Assembly (NCBI GenBank): GCA_947561585.1
Contig: CANNZV010001447.1
Span: 1-64,000, forward strand
Direction: 5' to 3'
DNA length: 64,000 nucleotides
From: Caprella mutica
Lineage: Eukaryota; Arthropoda; Malacostraca; Amphipoda; Caprellidae
The notes beneath the pieces were generated by a model. The model saw only the letters and a list, made by a program, of their open reading frames with translations, did not search any database and was not told where the DNA came from. Positions 44,616-57,650 of the stretch are shown here, piece by piece; position 1 is the first letter of the stretch; each line of letters starts with the position of its first letter. Made by a program: the position numbers and the translations under genes.

Positions 44616-44672
44616 AGGGTAGGTTTTCGAGTTATTGGACGGTTTCACATTGTCGATTATGTTAAGAGATAT
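44616..44672. mobile_element. MITE family M1, half copy upstream of VKR
   Basis: GGGTAGGTTTTCGAGTTATT, then GGACGGTTTCACATTGTCGA. The other end is missing. Confidence 0.55.
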
Positions 44673-44743
44673 CAGTTACATAATAATTAGGGGCTCTTTC
44701 CCATTTGACGACCCCCACCAAATTTAATTCAAATTATTTTCTT

Positions 44744-45092
44744 TATATGTATTTTTGTCCATAGAATCCGAAAATTAAAACCGTTTTTTGTAGAAACTAA
44801 TAGTTTTTGAGATATGAGGGTTTAAAGTTATTTATTTCCTATGTATTACTGAAGGATTGAGAACTTTAAAAAAACTCGTGTTTTCATTGAAATTACTTAA
44901 ACAATATATATTTTTTACATGAAACAATAATGTAGTTTGTTGTATCCGCTAGCTTGTTGTACTTGTTCAAAGTTCTCAATCCTTCAGTAATACATAGGAA
45001 ATAAATAACTTCAAACCCTCATATCTCAAAAACTATTAGTTTCTACAAAAAACAGTTTTGATTTTCGGATTCTATGGACAAAAATACATATT
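44744..45092. repeat. Foldback formed by two inverted family D copies
   Basis: Arms of about 126 bp (44744-44869 and 44966-45092) are nearly identical in inverted orientation, sharing TTTTTGTCCATAGAATCCGA and CCTATGTATTACTGAAGGAT. The ~96-bp loop contains the GTATCCGCTAG segment of family D. Confidence 0.88.
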
Positions 45093-45299
45093 ATTGTTAA
45101 ATTTTATCACAAATATCATGAATAACAATTCTCCAAAGTAAATAAAACATATAGAAACTCCACTCCGTAACGCTCAGTTTCAATCGTTCAAACGATAAAT
45201 TGAAGGAACGCGTAATTAATTACGTAAACACACACTCTAAAACAACTATATAGTTCTCCCTTCAGCCGATTTTATCGAACGCTGTCTAGTTTATTTAAC

Positions 45300-45600
45300 T
45301 CTGTTCTTTTTAGTAAGGTGCCAATGTCCGAGGTACACACGCAAAGTATATTGCGGCGCCACAACAGTCGCGACGACGATTCAACATGGGACAGATACGG
45401 CAACGAGTTGACGCTATTAGTTCACATCTAATACTGAAAATAAAAGATCAAACTTCACTCGCTACAGAATATCTTGGCGCGAACGCAACGGGCCAATCAG
45501 AGACGAGCCTACATCAGCTCGCATTGTTCCTCGTCTCTCTAGACCAATCAGACACCGTGGTTCAATGACGTCATAGCTACAAATGCTGAAATTAATTACC
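45300..45600 (-). promoter_or_regulatory. Candidate VKR promoter region
   Basis: The only GC- and CpG-richer stretch upstream of the VKR start. It has a palindromic CRE-type site TGACGTCA (45566-45573) and two CCAATCAG boxes (about 45493 and 45543), within 1.2 kb of VKR exon 1, which has an upstream splice acceptor. No transcription start is visible in the sequence, so this is inference. Confidence 0.4.
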
Positions 45601-45899
45601 AGTGCAGTGAGACTACTTATTTCAGCCTAAAATAACAAAGAGATGCCAGGTAGTAACAAAATTGGGATAAGTTAAAGAGTTGAAAATACCTTTCGAAAAG
45701 AGGAGCCAAATGTCTAATTACCGCATCGTAAAGTGGGTTTTTTATGTGCGATTGCAAGCGTTGGGGGCAAGTTTTAAAAACTAGTTTCATATTCATGTAC
45801 TAGATTAAATGAAGATGCAGCATACAATTAGTGAAAAAGTATAAATGAGTACTCCCAACAATGTTACTGATAGAGTAAAGTTGAGAATTAAATAACTGG

Positions 45900-46016
45900 T
45901 ACAATTTCAATAGGTTATTTATATATTTTGATGCGTTTTTATGATATTAACCCATTTGAAATTTTCATGTGGTAGTTAATCGCATTTGGTAATTGTCACT
46001 TTGCCCTACACATGGT
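45900..46016. mobile_element. MITE family M3, right half
   Basis: It ends CATTTGGTAATTGTCACTTTG, then CCC and TA, matching the right end of the element at 14923-15153. Confidence 0.6.
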
Positions 46017-46122
46017 AATAAGAGATGTTCAGAAGTTAATTGCTACTGTTTGCATTATTGCATACAAACAATAAGAACAACGATAACAACAACAGTAATC
46101 AGAGGAGGACAGATGTGTAGTT

Positions 46123-46583
46123 AGTTATTGGTACTACCAGTCACTTAATGGTACTACCAGTCACTTAATAGTACTACTACCAGTCACTTTATGGTACTAC
46201 CAGTCACTTAATGGTACTACCAGTCACTTAATAGTACTACTACCAGTCACTTTATGGTACTACCAGTCACTTAATGGTACTACCAGTCACTTAATAGTAC
46301 TACTACCAGTCACTTTATGGTACTACCAGTCACTTAATGGTACTACCAGTCACTTAATAGTAGTACTACCAGTCACTTTATGGTACTACCAGTCACTTAA
46401 TAGTACTACTACCAGTCACTTTATGGTACTACCAGTCACTTAATGGTACTACCAGTCACTTAATGGTACTACCAGTAACTTAATGGTACTACCAGTCACT
46501 TTATGGTACTACCAGTCACTTAATGGTACTACCAGTCACTTAATGGTACTACCAGTCACTTTATGGTACTACCAGTCACTTTA
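46123..46583. repeat. 20-bp minisatellite, ~24 copies
   Basis: Unit TGGTACTACCAGTCACTTAA with TTTA and TAGTACTAC length variants arranged in higher-order triplets. Confidence 0.95.
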
Positions 46584-46632
46584 GTTTCCCATCAATGGCA
46601 AATTTATGACAGACTGAAGAAAATTTGTTAGC

Positions 46633-47372
46633 TATACGGGGTAGTTCATTACTCATGACTCTGCAGTCACTATAGAGGATAGTTCATTACTCATGACTCT
46701 GCAGTCACTATAGAGGATAGTTCATTACTCATGACTCTGCAGTCACTATAGAGGATAGTTCATTACTCATGGCTCTGCAGTCACTATAGAGGATAGTTCA
46801 TTACTCATGACTCTGCAGTCACTATAGAGGATAGTTCATTACTCATGACTCTGCAGTCACTATAGAGGATAGTTCATTACTCATGACTCTGCAGTCACTA
46901 TAGAGGATAGTTCATTACTCATGACTCTGCAGTCACTATAGAGGATAGTTCATTACTCATGACTCTGCAGTCACTATAGAGGATAGTTCATTACTCATGA
47001 CTCTACAGTCACTATAGAGGATAGTTCATTACTCATGACTCTACAGTCACTATAGAGGATAGTTCATTACTCAGGACTCTACAGTCACTATAGATAGACT
47101 ATAGAGGATAGTTCATTACTCAGGACTCTACAGTCACTATAGATAGACTATAGAGGATAGTTCATTACTCAGGACTCTACAGTCACTATAGATAGACTAT
47201 AGAGGATAGTTCATTACTCATGACTCTACAGTCACTATAGATATACTATAGAGGATAGTTCATTACTCAGGACTCTACAGTCACTATAGATATACTATAG
47301 AGGATAGTTCATTACTCAGGACTCTACAGTCACTATATATAGACTATAGAGGATAGTTCATTACTCATGACA
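46633..47372. repeat. 38-bp minisatellite, ~19 copies
   Basis: Unit CATGACTCTGCAGTCACTAT with AGAGGATAGTTCATTACT. The left half is homogeneous. The right half has GCAG changed to ACAG and gains an internal TAGATAGACTA duplication. GTCACTATAGAG overlaps in sequence with the neighbouring 20-bp array (CAGTCACTT). Confidence 0.95.
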
Positions 47373-48905
47373 CTACTATCAAACTTAGCATCACTATTAT
47401 TTGACTAATAGTACACGTATGTACGTACACACACACACACATCTGTTTGGTGGCTACACAACTATTTACACTCAGTGTGGCGCTTGTAAAAAAAGAATAA
47501 ACAAACAATATTACGTTGCAGCAAGGTGAATGATATCACAGGGGGTGAGATTTACTTAAGTCTATTATATAAATTTGCATGTATTTAAATAAATTAATAT
47601 ACATATCAAATACGATTTCCTTATTTAAATAAATTGATTTACATACTAACTTCCAAATTATTTATTTACATTGATATATTTGTCAACTGTGAATTACTTA
47701 GTAAGTTATTAGCTTAATATTGATTAACATAGGATCTACTTAATTGAATATATTAATCAATTATTTAATTATTACTAAAAATTTAAAATACATTAATTTA
47801 CTTATTTAGTCAACTTATGATTTCACTCTGTCTGTCTGTCCGTCACACAAACCTAGTAATACAATGGATTCAATAACTGAACTTTATTTTATTCAGTTGA
47901 AAAAAAATGGAATAAAAGCAGAACCAGGGAGAATAATTATTACATAAATTTAAACTCTTTCCTTTCAACCCGAAAAAAAAAATCGGACCGTAAAAGTAAA
48001 TAAACCCGATAAATTGAACTACCATCAGTGTCCATAAAAATGATACATTAAAAATACCGTCATTTTTGACAGAACGCGTACACTAGCATATAATAATAAT
48101 AACTTCTGTTTACAGGGAGTTCTACGAAACTCATCCCCGTGTGTCGATCAGAGAATACCGTCATTTTTGACGGCACGCGTACACTATACCTTCACAGTTC
48201 AATCCAATTGCAATGAAATTGATCTGAGGAAATATGTGATCTTTACGATACTTCACATTCCACTACCACACGCGGTGAATTGTTTCAGTGTTTGTTTTGA
48301 AACAGTAAAAAAATATAAACAATTCATTCAAAAATGACAAACGAAACAAAAAACCAATTCGAATAACAGAAAGTAACCAATATAATGGAAAACCCAATCC
48401 GGGAATTAAAAATAGAAGAAATTAAAAATTCGGTTTTTTTATTTATCGTAAATTAAAGGGGGGGGGGGGGGGGGAGGGGGAGGGGGGGGGGAGAGGGTAT
48501 AAATTATCATACCCCCCCCCCCTTTTTTTTTTAATCGTGTTTTCCCAATTATTTGTTATTTGAACACAATTTCAATTTAATCATACTAAATATCACTAGG
48601 ATCAAATTGAAATTCATTTGGATGAAGTTATGTTTCTAGTGACGAAAATATTGATTATTATGATTAAGCATTATCATGATAATTTTTGATTATATAATTT
48701 AAATTTTACTCGTGTAATATACTTTAATTTACCATCATGTTTGTTTTCTGTCTTAGAATTTTCTCAAATATATTTAATTTTTCTCAACCAATTTGAGTTG
48801 ATATATAAAATGATAATCAATGTAAACACTTAGCAGTCTAGTGAATATCAGCGTATATACTTATATATTTAACTACATACATATCAGAACTAGAACAGGC
48901 ACACG
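47373..48905. other. AT-rich intergenic region
   Basis: A short (AC)n tract near 47431-47443. ATACCGTCATTTTTGAC occurs twice (48053, 48154) as a ~100-bp spaced direct repeat including CGCGTACACTA. A homopolymer block is listed separately. No gene seen. Confidence 0.6.
48460..48535. repeat. G-run block facing a C/T-run block
   Basis: About 40 almost pure G, then 20 bp of AT-rich sequence, then 11-12 C and about 10 T ending in TTAA. The two sides are complementary and can pair. The G tract could also form quadruplexes. Exact lengths in the assembly are unreliable. Confidence 0.8.
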
Positions 48906-49057
48906 TACAGAGTGCATACCTTCGCCGCCGAGCGATCGACCTTGACCTTTGACCCTCTGAAAACCTTGACCTTTGACCCTTTTGAGTTATGCGAATAACA
49001 AGATTAGGAATGAACGAATGCCGATTAAAACATAACTTTCAGCAATTTGCGAAGGTA
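48906..49057 (-). repeat. Dispersed repeat family E, copy 2
   Basis: Reverse of the copy at 26035: GTGCATACCTTCGCCGCCGA, then twice CTTGACCTTTGACCCT, then GAGTTATGCGAATAACAAGA. Confidence 0.75.
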
Positions 49058-49311
49058 ATTAATGTTAATTAATATTAACGTGATTTGTCTGCAGAATAAA
49101 AAGTAATTAACAGTTTAATTGCTTAATTCAATTATAAATATTTTAACGTATGTCTTAAATAAAAAAAAATTAATTGGAAAAGAAACCTAGCGATAAAACT
49201 GAACTGAAATCAATTACACAAATTATTTTTCCGATCGTAACTAAATATTAGAGTGATCACGCTTTTGTTTAATAATATTAATAGTCTGCACAAATAAATC
49301 AGGCAAGACGA

Positions 49312-49471
49312 ATTTATTCCTGGGATACTAAAGAAATATCCCAGGAAAAAATATTTCTTGCCTGGGATATTCCCTTACTATCCCAGGAAAAAATCCTCCT
49401 TGCCTGGGATATTCCCTTACTATCCCAGGAAAAAATCCTTCTTGCCTAGGATATTCCCTTAATATCCCAGG
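49312..49471. repeat. ~42-bp tandem repeat, 3-4 copies
   Basis: Unit built around the short palindrome CCCAGGAAAAAAT...TGCCTGGGATATTCCCTTA. Confidence 0.85.
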
Positions 49472-49669
49472 ACACACTGAACTTTGGTCACTTTGCAGAT
49501 AGAGTAAATCATTTTAAAATATCAATCTATGTATTCACACCTGTTGAAAAATATCAAACAGACACCTGTCCTAGCACCTGCTTTTGTAAATAAAAATACA
49601 TTCTTATAGGAGATTTAAAAATAAAAATCATTTTCAATATTTCTAAAAAATAATCGACTTTTTAAAATA

Positions 49670-49913
49670 CCTAAGTCCCGATTTATTGGACAGCTAAATA
49701 TTTTCGATCATAATATAAAGAAAAAGAATATATTTCAATATTTCAACTCGTGTTTTTTAATTGGTATCCATGATACCTGCAGTTCTAGACTCCCTAGATT
49801 AGCAGGTATCATGGATACCAATTAAAATATAACGAGTTAAAATACAACAATATTGAATTACTTACTTTTCATACGATAGAAAATGTTGAGCTATCAAATG
49901 ACTATATAGGGGC
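49670..49913. mobile_element. Diverged MITE family M1 copy
   Basis: Weak M1 ends (AAGTCCCGATTTATTGGACAG; inverted at 49870-49913). The centre is a well-kept palindrome, AATTGGTATCCATGATACC...GGTATCATGGATACCAATT. Confidence 0.65.
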
Positions 49914-50107
49914 TTACTCCAATATTAATATTATGTATAATGATTTCAATGTGGTTCAATAGAATTTCGAATTTATATAATCTATCTTAATAATACCCGT
50001 CGTGTGTTTATTTATTTATTTTATGTCCGCTGGCTTTATAAGAATGATAAAAAAATTACAAAATTTGGTAAAAAAAACTAAAAATGGATAGCAATCATGT
50101 CAGTTAT

Positions 50108-50738
50108 TGTGACCAAGTCACTTAGTGCGACCAAGCCTCTTAGTGCGACCAAGCCAGTTAGTGCGACCAAGCCACTTAGTGCGACCAAGCCAGTTAGTGC
50201 GACCAAGCCAGTTAGTGCGACCAAGCCACTTAGTGCGACCAAGCCAGTTAGTGCGACCAAGCCTCTTAGTGCGACCAAGCCTCTTAGTGCGACCAAGCCA
50301 GTTAGTGCGACCAAGCCACTTAGTGCGACCAAGCCACTTAGTGCGACCAAGCCACTTAGTGCGACCAAGCCAGTTAGTGCGACCAAGCCTCTTAGTGCGA
50401 CCAAGCCAGTTAGTGCGACCAAGCCTCTTAGTGCGACCAAGCCAGTTAGTGCGACCAAGCCACTTAGTGCGACCAAGCCTCTTAGTGCGACCAAGCCAGT
50501 TAGTGCGACCAAGCCACTTAGTGCGACCAAGCCACTTAGTGCGACCAAGCCACTTAGTGCGACCAAGCCAGTTAGTGCGACCAAGCCTCTTAGTGCGACC
50601 AAGCCAGTTAGTGCAACCAAGCCACTTAGTGCGACCAAGCCACTTAGTGCGACCAAGCCACTTAGTGCGACCAAGCCACTTAGTGCGACCAAGTCACTTG
50701 GTGCGACCAAGTCACTTAGTGCGACCAAGCCACTATTA
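50108..50738. repeat. 18-bp minisatellite, ~35 copies
   Basis: Unit AGTGCGACCAAGCCACTT; the last three bases vary among CTT, GTT and CTCT-type forms. Because the unit is a multiple of three and lacks stops, three long frames stay open on both strands. None starts or ends like a gene. Confidence 0.95.
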
Positions 50739-51302
50739 TTTGGTTAATTTATATTATTTGAATATTTGAATTCTTATGTTTTATTAAATAACTGAATTAA
50801 TTCAAAAAGGAATTTAATTCAAAAGGAATTTAATTCAAAAGGAATTTAAACACTGTGGAGAATAAAATGATAACCCGTTATTTTTAACGGGGAAATACAC
50901 TGTTCTTTATTAATTTCCATAATGATGGAAATTAATTCTGAATGAATAAAATATACTTAATAAAAAAGAAAGAAAGAACTCCGTAATTAATTATAATTTT
51001 TGAAGTGAATAAAAGTAATTTATTTAAAAAAAATCATTAGTTAATAGAGCGTATAATTCATTAATAAGCATCCAATCAATTAATTAAAAGGCTTTTTATC
51101 TATTCCATCCTGTATATAATATATCTATTGAACATAATAATGATCTTACTATCAATGGGAAAATATAAATAGAGAATAGCTATACATAATCATCGGTTAA
51201 CTACCTACATTATCGGTAAATAATCTAGATAATCGGTGTGTCATTTCAATTATCGGTAAATTAGTCTAATTGTCCTCCAATTATTTTACCTATGAACCCA
51301 GG
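50739..51302. other. AT-rich intergenic stretch
   Basis: Three copies of AATTCAAAAGGAATTTA near 50800-50850 and three degenerate copies of an ATAATCGGTRAA segment near 51190-51260. No gene. Confidence 0.5.
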
Positions 51303-51400
51303 GTAGAAGTTATGGTGGGGCCATAGAAGATTAAGAGGGGAAAGTTATGGTAGGGCCATAGAGGATTAAGAGGGGAAAGTTATGGTGGGGCCATAGAAGA
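51303..51400. repeat. Three ~35-bp repeats
   Basis: GAAGTTATGGTGGGGCCATA with GAAGATTAAGAGGGG. The same sequence occurs once at about 17351-17385 in VKR intron 19. Confidence 0.8.
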
Positions 51401-51496
51401 TGGCATGATAATCATTAAGTATAAATTTAATAGTAGTAATAATGTTACAAATTTATTTTAATCATCAATAAATTTAACTAAAATAATAACAGCAAC

Positions 51497-52216
51497 ACAC
51501 TGTACATACAGTGACTGTACATACAGTGACTGTACATACAGTGACTGTACATACAGTGACTGTACATACAGTGACTGTACATACAGTGACTGTACATACA
51601 GTGACTGTACATACAGTGACTGTACATACAGTGGCTGTACATACAGTGACTGTACGTACATACAGTGACTGTACATACAGTGACTGTACATACAGTGACT
51701 GTACATACAGTGACTGTACATACAGTGACTGTACATACAGTGACTGTACATACAGTGACTGTACATACAGTGACTGTACATACAGTGACTGTACATACAG
51801 TGACTGTACATACAGTGACTGTACATACAGTGACTGTACATACAGTGACTGTACATACAGTGACTGTACATACAGTGACTGTACATACAGTGACTGTACA
51901 TACAGTGACTGTACATACAGTGACTGTACATACAGTGACTGTACATACAGTGACTGTACATACAGTGACTGTACATACAGTGACTGTACATACAGTGACT
52001 GTACATACAGTGGCTGTACATACAGTGACTGTACGTACATACAGTGACTGTACATACAGTGACTGTACATACAGTGACTGTACATACAGTGACTGTACAT
52101 ACAGTGACTGCACATACAGTGACTGTACATACAGTGACTGTACATACAGTGACTGTACATACAGTGACTGTACATACAGTGACTGTACATACAGTGACTG
52201 TACATACAGTGTCTGT
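51497..52216. repeat. 15-bp minisatellite, ~47 copies
   Basis: Unit GTACATACAGTGACT with extreme homogeneity. Two marked positions (a GGC variant followed by TACGTACATAC) recur about 365 bp apart, near 51631 and 52011, so a ~365-bp block has been duplicated as a whole. Open in several frames, but an artefact of the unit length. Confidence 0.95.
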
Positions 52217-52475
52217 ACTAAAGGTTCACAATGACTTCTTTGTTCTACTATATTATTATATTAAAATAAACATTGATTTTGTTCTGCTTTATATTGGCTA
52301 TTAGGAATATCTTTATGACTACATTAAACATTATTACATAATAAAGGTGTAATTTACTATTATAACCATTGGCACATGATTATGATATATTTCATATTGG
52401 ATGTGGAATTAGTTAAAAAACAGATTCGTTTTTATGCGTAATGATATTTTAAACATGAAATATTATTTGTGATGA

Positions 52476-54905
52476 ATAAAAATAATAATCATTTATTGTT
52501 TAAATTATAATAATCATTATTTATCGTTTATAATAATCATTATTTATCGTTTATAATAATCATTATTTATCGTTTATAATAATCATTTTTTATCGTTAAT
52601 AATAATCATTTTTTATCGTTTATAATAATCATTATTTATCGTTTATAATAATCATTATTTATCGTTAATAATAATCATTTTTTATCGTTTATAATAATCA
52701 TTTTTTATCGTTTATAATAATCATTTTTTATCGTTAATAATAATCATTTTTTATCGTTTATAATAATCATTATTTATCGTTTATAATAATCATTATTTAT
52801 CGTTAATAATAATCATTTTTTATCGTTTATAATAATCATTATTCATCGTTAATAATAATCATTTTTTATCGTTTATAATAATCATTATTTATCGTTTATA
52901 ATAATCATTTTTTATCGGTAATAATAATCATTTTTTATCGTTTATAATAATCATTATTTATCGTTTATAATAATCATTTTTTATCGCTAATAATAATCAT
53001 TTTTTATCGTTTATAATAATTATTTTTTATCGTTAATAATAATTATTTTTTATCGTTTATAATAATCATTATTTATCGTTTATAATAATCATTTTTTATC
53101 GTTAATAATAATCATTTTTTATCGTTTATAATAATAATTATTTATCATTTATAATAATCATTTTTTATCGTTAATAATAATCATTTTTTATCGTTAATAA
53201 TAATCATTTTTTATCGTTTATGATAATCATTTTTTATCGTCTATAATAATCATTATTTAACGTTTATAATAATCATTATTTATCATTTATAATAATCATT
53301 ATTTATCGTTTATAATAATCATTATCTATCGTTTATAATAATCATTATTTATCGTTTATAATAATCAATATTTATCGTTTATAATAATCTTTATTTATCG
53401 TTTATAATAATCATTATTTATCGTTTATAATAATCATTATTTATCGTTTATAATAATCAATATTTATCGTTTATAATAATCTTTATTTATCGTTTATAAT
53501 AATCATTATTTATCGTTTATAATAATCATTATTTATCGTTAATAATAATCAATATTTATCGTTTATAATAATCTTTATTTATCGTTTATAATAATCTTTA
53601 TTTATCGTTTATAATAATCATTATTTATCGTTTATAATAATCATTATTTATCGTTTATAATAATCAATATTTATCGTTTATAATAATCTTTATTTATCGT
53701 TTATAATAATCATTATTTATCGTTTATAATAATCATTATTTATCGTTTATAATAATCATTTTTTATCGTTTATAATAATCATTATTTATCGTTTATAATA
53801 ATCTTTATTTATCGTATATAATAATAATTATTTATCGTTTATAATAATCATTTTTTATCGTTTATAATAATCATTATTTATCGTTTATAATAATCATTAT
53901 TTATCGTTAATAATAATCAATATTTATCGTTTATAATAATCTTTATTTATCGTTTATAATAATCATTATTTATCGTTTATAATAATCATTATTTATCGTT
54001 TATAATAATCATTTTTTATCGTTTATAATAATCATTATTTATCGTTTATAATAATCTTTATTTATCGTTTATAATAATCTTTATTTATCGTTTATAATAA
54101 TCATTATTTATCGTTTATAATAATCATTATTTATCGTTTATAATAATCAATATTTATCGTTTATAATAATCTTTATTTATCGTTTATAATAATCATTATT
54201 TATCGTTTATAATAATCATTATTTATCGTTTATAATAATCATTTTTTATCGTTTATAATAATCATTATTTATCGTTTATAATAATCTTTATTTATCGTAT
54301 ATAATAATAATTATTTATCGTTTATAATAATCATTTTTTATCGTTTATAATAATCTTTATTTATCGTTTATAATAATCATTATTTATCGTTTATAATAAT
54401 CATTATTTATCGTTTATAATAATCATTTTTTATCGTTTATAATAATCATTATTTATCGTTTATAATAATCTTTATTTATCGTATATAATAATAATTATTT
54501 ATCGTTTATAATAATCATTTTTTATCGTATATAATAATCATTATTTATCGTTTATAATAATCTTTATTTATCGTATATAATAATCTTTATTTATCGTTTA
54601 TAATAATCTTTATTTATCGTATATAATAATCTTTATTTATCGTTTATAATAATCATTATTTATCGTTTATAATAATCATTTTTCATCGTTTATAATAATC
54701 ATTATTTATCGTTTATAATAATCATTATTTATCGTTTATATAATTATAATCATTTTTTATCGTTCATAATAATCATTAGTTATCATTTATAATAATCATT
54801 ATTTATCATTTATAATAATCATTATTTATCGTTTATTATAATCATTATTTATCGTTTATATAATTATAATCATTTTTTATCGTTCATAATAATCATTATT
54901 TATTT
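52476..54905. repeat. 23-bp AT-rich satellite, ~105 copies
   Basis: Unit TTTATAATAATCATTATTTA with TCG, about 2.4 kb, the largest array in the window. Variant positions (CATT/CTTT/CAAT, TTTT/TATT) recur in blocks, showing higher-order repeats. The mirror symmetry of AATAATCATTATT makes each unit partly palindromic. Confidence 0.95.
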
Positions 54906-55055
54906 TTATTTACGTTATTTCTTCTAAAGCATTTGTTGCCACCCGATACAAAAAGTGCTGAGTCATCTCGTCCTTGGTACACAAACATACGCATGCACAA
55001 TTACTATATCAGCCCCTGACAGATTATTTAAACCTGTTATCAACCATCATAGTTA

Positions 55056-55213
55056 GGGTACGTTACGAGTTATCGGTCAGTTCCACATTTTCGATCATAT
55101 AAGAAAAAGTTATATAAAAATTGTGTATATATATTTTTTTTAAGAATAATTATTATATAATTTTTATTGTAGGATCGAGAAGGTGGAACTGTTCGATAAC
55201 TCAGAATATACCC
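55056..55213. mobile_element. MITE family M1 copy
   Basis: TA-flanked (55054-55055, 55214-55215), 158 bp, ends GGGTACGTTACGAGTTATCG and complement, no GTATC core. Confidence 0.85.
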
Positions 55214-56159
55214 TAAAACATCTAGCACCTTATTAAATAAACAAATAAAACACATTTTGTCTATGTGTGTTGATAGTATGCACATATGTACTGAGATGGA
55301 TAAAATAGGTATGTTTATGTATTGTTTTCAAACGACTTAAAACACGTGAGTGTGTCGCTGCAATTAATTAAACTATTTATTCTATTCAACAGGAATAAAA
55401 TACAAGTATAGCTTTAATTCTAAACAGTACTTAAATAAATATTTAACTCATGACATTTAACATTTATTATATAAATGGTCGCTGTCAGTAAAAATGTAAA
55501 AATAAAACTACCCTTACTGTTCGATAAAAGCTTTACAATAAATATACAGAAATATTATCTTTATCTTATCAACTATATTACTCTAAATAAAAGGAGTTGA
55601 AGGCAAGGAATGCAATGTATATAACATGTACCGTACACACTATCAAACACTTCGTCAAGTGTTTTTTTATATAGAATCGTTTTGTCTTTGCTACCATTAA
55701 ATAGCTCAATTCACCATAATAGTCATTTTCGACAACTTTGTCCTTCATCTATTGTTGAATTTATTGAAATATTTAGGCTGCCCTAAAAGCTTTATTCTTT
55801 CCCGGGCCATGTGGCTCCTCATTTTTTTTAATTCTTTAAATGTATATTCGAATTGACATAAAGAAAATTTCAGAATTTCTCTTGTTCAATCCCGGGAGGC
55901 TTTATCTAAAATCTAAACAGATTTTAGTGTTCACGTCGATACGTTCTCAAGATGTTCGTCAAAATGTTTATCAAACATTAGTTATGATATCTAGGTACAG
56001 CAAATTAATTACAGGTATTGTATTTAAATTAGTCAAGAAATTACTCATATGCAAGATCGTATGTCACAAGACTTATAAATAGTCACCTTCGTATATAATT
56101 AAACAAGGACATAGTTTGTGATTCTAACGTTTGGTAAACAATTATTGTAGATGAGAGAA
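55214..56159. other. Intergenic, no gene
   Basis: AT-rich. The 80-codon open stretch at 55840-56082 shows no recognisable domain and no splice context. Confidence 0.5.
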
Positions 56160-56600
56160 ACACGTATCACAGATACCAATAGAAGAAACACCAGATAGTA
56201 TCAGTATCTATGATACAATAAAAAGATGCATCACAGATATCAATAAAAAGATGTATCACAGAAACCAATAAAATCAATATATCACATATCGTCAGTATCT
56301 ATGATCCAATAAAATATGTATCACAGATACCAATAAAATAAATATATCACATATCGTCCGTATCTATGATACAATAGAGTATGTATCACAGATACCAATA
56401 AAATCAATATATCACATATCGTCAGTATCTATGATCCAATAAAATATGTATCACAGATACCAATAAAATAAATATATCACATATCGTCCGTATCTATGAT
56501 ACAATAAAGTAAGTATCACAGATACCAATAGAAGAAACTCAGACAGTGTCAGTATCTATGATACATTATAACTAGACATCAGATACCGAAGTAGGTATCA
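56160..56600. repeat. GTATC-N3-GATAC array, spacers ACA and TAT
   Basis: Alternating GTATCACAGATACCAATA and GTATCTATGATACAAT units, some decayed, with a ~125-bp higher-order repeat (about 56270-56395 and 56395-56520). Confidence 0.9.
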
Positions 56601-56883
56601 AATAACAGCAGTATATAGATACGAGTGAGATATCAAAATAGCATCTATGTTAAATAGGTGCTACATTAGGTCTACTTTTGGTTGTTAGTGACCTGTTTTG
56701 AAAGTGTGGCAATAATTCCTTTTAATTGGCACGCTATGTTTCTTTGGCACAGCTTTTTAAACAATTAGCCATTGAAAGGCACTAAGGGTCATTTCCTCGC
56801 TATATTGCACTCACTGTCACCCTTATGAACATTACCTTGGCTTGTGTCCCTGTAGAGTCGCTTCTAAGCCTCTAAATCACTTA

Positions 56884-57126
56884 GGGTAAGTTACGAATTA
56901 TCGGACAGTTCCACATTTTCGGTCATATAAGAAATATAAATTAATAGGTTATTAGCTACCAAGTTAAATAAAAGTTATATAATAACTATTATTTACTTTT
57001 ATCGTACATCATCGAAAAAGTAAATGGATAAAAATTAAAATGAAAGTTAATTAAGATTTATTATATACTTATTTCTTATACCTATCACCGAAAAGGCAGA
57101 GCCGTCCGATAACTCGAAAACTACCC
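56884..57126. mobile_element. MITE family M1 copy, well-preserved ends
   Basis: TA-flanked (56882-56883, 57127-57128). Left end GGGTAAGTTACGAATTATCG, then GACAGTTCCACATTTTCG. The right end is inverted with a few changes. Confidence 0.88.
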
Positions 57127-57430
57127 TACATGTATAAACACTATTCTTTCTAGTTACCAACCAAATAGAGATGATGGTGAACGTGTTCGGAAAGTGTAAT
57201 AGGGAGACCATATCATATATGAGTCAGAATCTAAAGCTGTACGTGATGAACAGACAGACAGACTGAAATGTTAAGAACGATAAAAAAGGTATTGATATTA
57301 TTTTGATTATATCCCGATAATTCAAAAAAATATTATCTTAGAAGTAGCACATCTTTAAACAATCAATCAATATTGGAGAATAGTATAATGTAGCAGGCAC
57401 TATAAGGCTTCTTAAAATGAAGTATTAACT

Positions 57431-57650
57431 ATAACGGGCACTCGTAGAGCGCATACTTCGCATCCGCTACATTCATTTTGACCTTTTCGTGACCTTGACC
57501 TTTGACCCGATCGCTCCCAAAATCTAATCAACTGGTTCCTGGATATTGACCAATCGTCCCACTAAATTTCAGACAATTTGGTTGAATACTTTTTGAGTTA
57601 TAACAAGATTACAAATAAATAAAAATGCCTATCAAAGAATAACCTTCCAC
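57431..57650 (-). repeat. Dispersed repeat family E, copy 3
   Basis: Contains GAGCGCATACTTCGCATCCG, GTGACCTTGACCTTTGACCC and ACTTTTTGAGTTATAACAAG, in the same order as the copy at 48906. Confidence 0.75.

Noticed and set aside
50078..50769. Long overlapping ORFs on both strands (SATKPL, VRPSHL, LVALSG repeats)
   Set aside because: An 18-bp unit without stop codons leaves several frames open at once. No splice or start context.
51458..52304. Overlapping ORFs (YSHCM, VQSLY, TVHTV, YSDCT repeats)
   Set aside because: By-products of a homogeneous 15-bp repeat on both strands.
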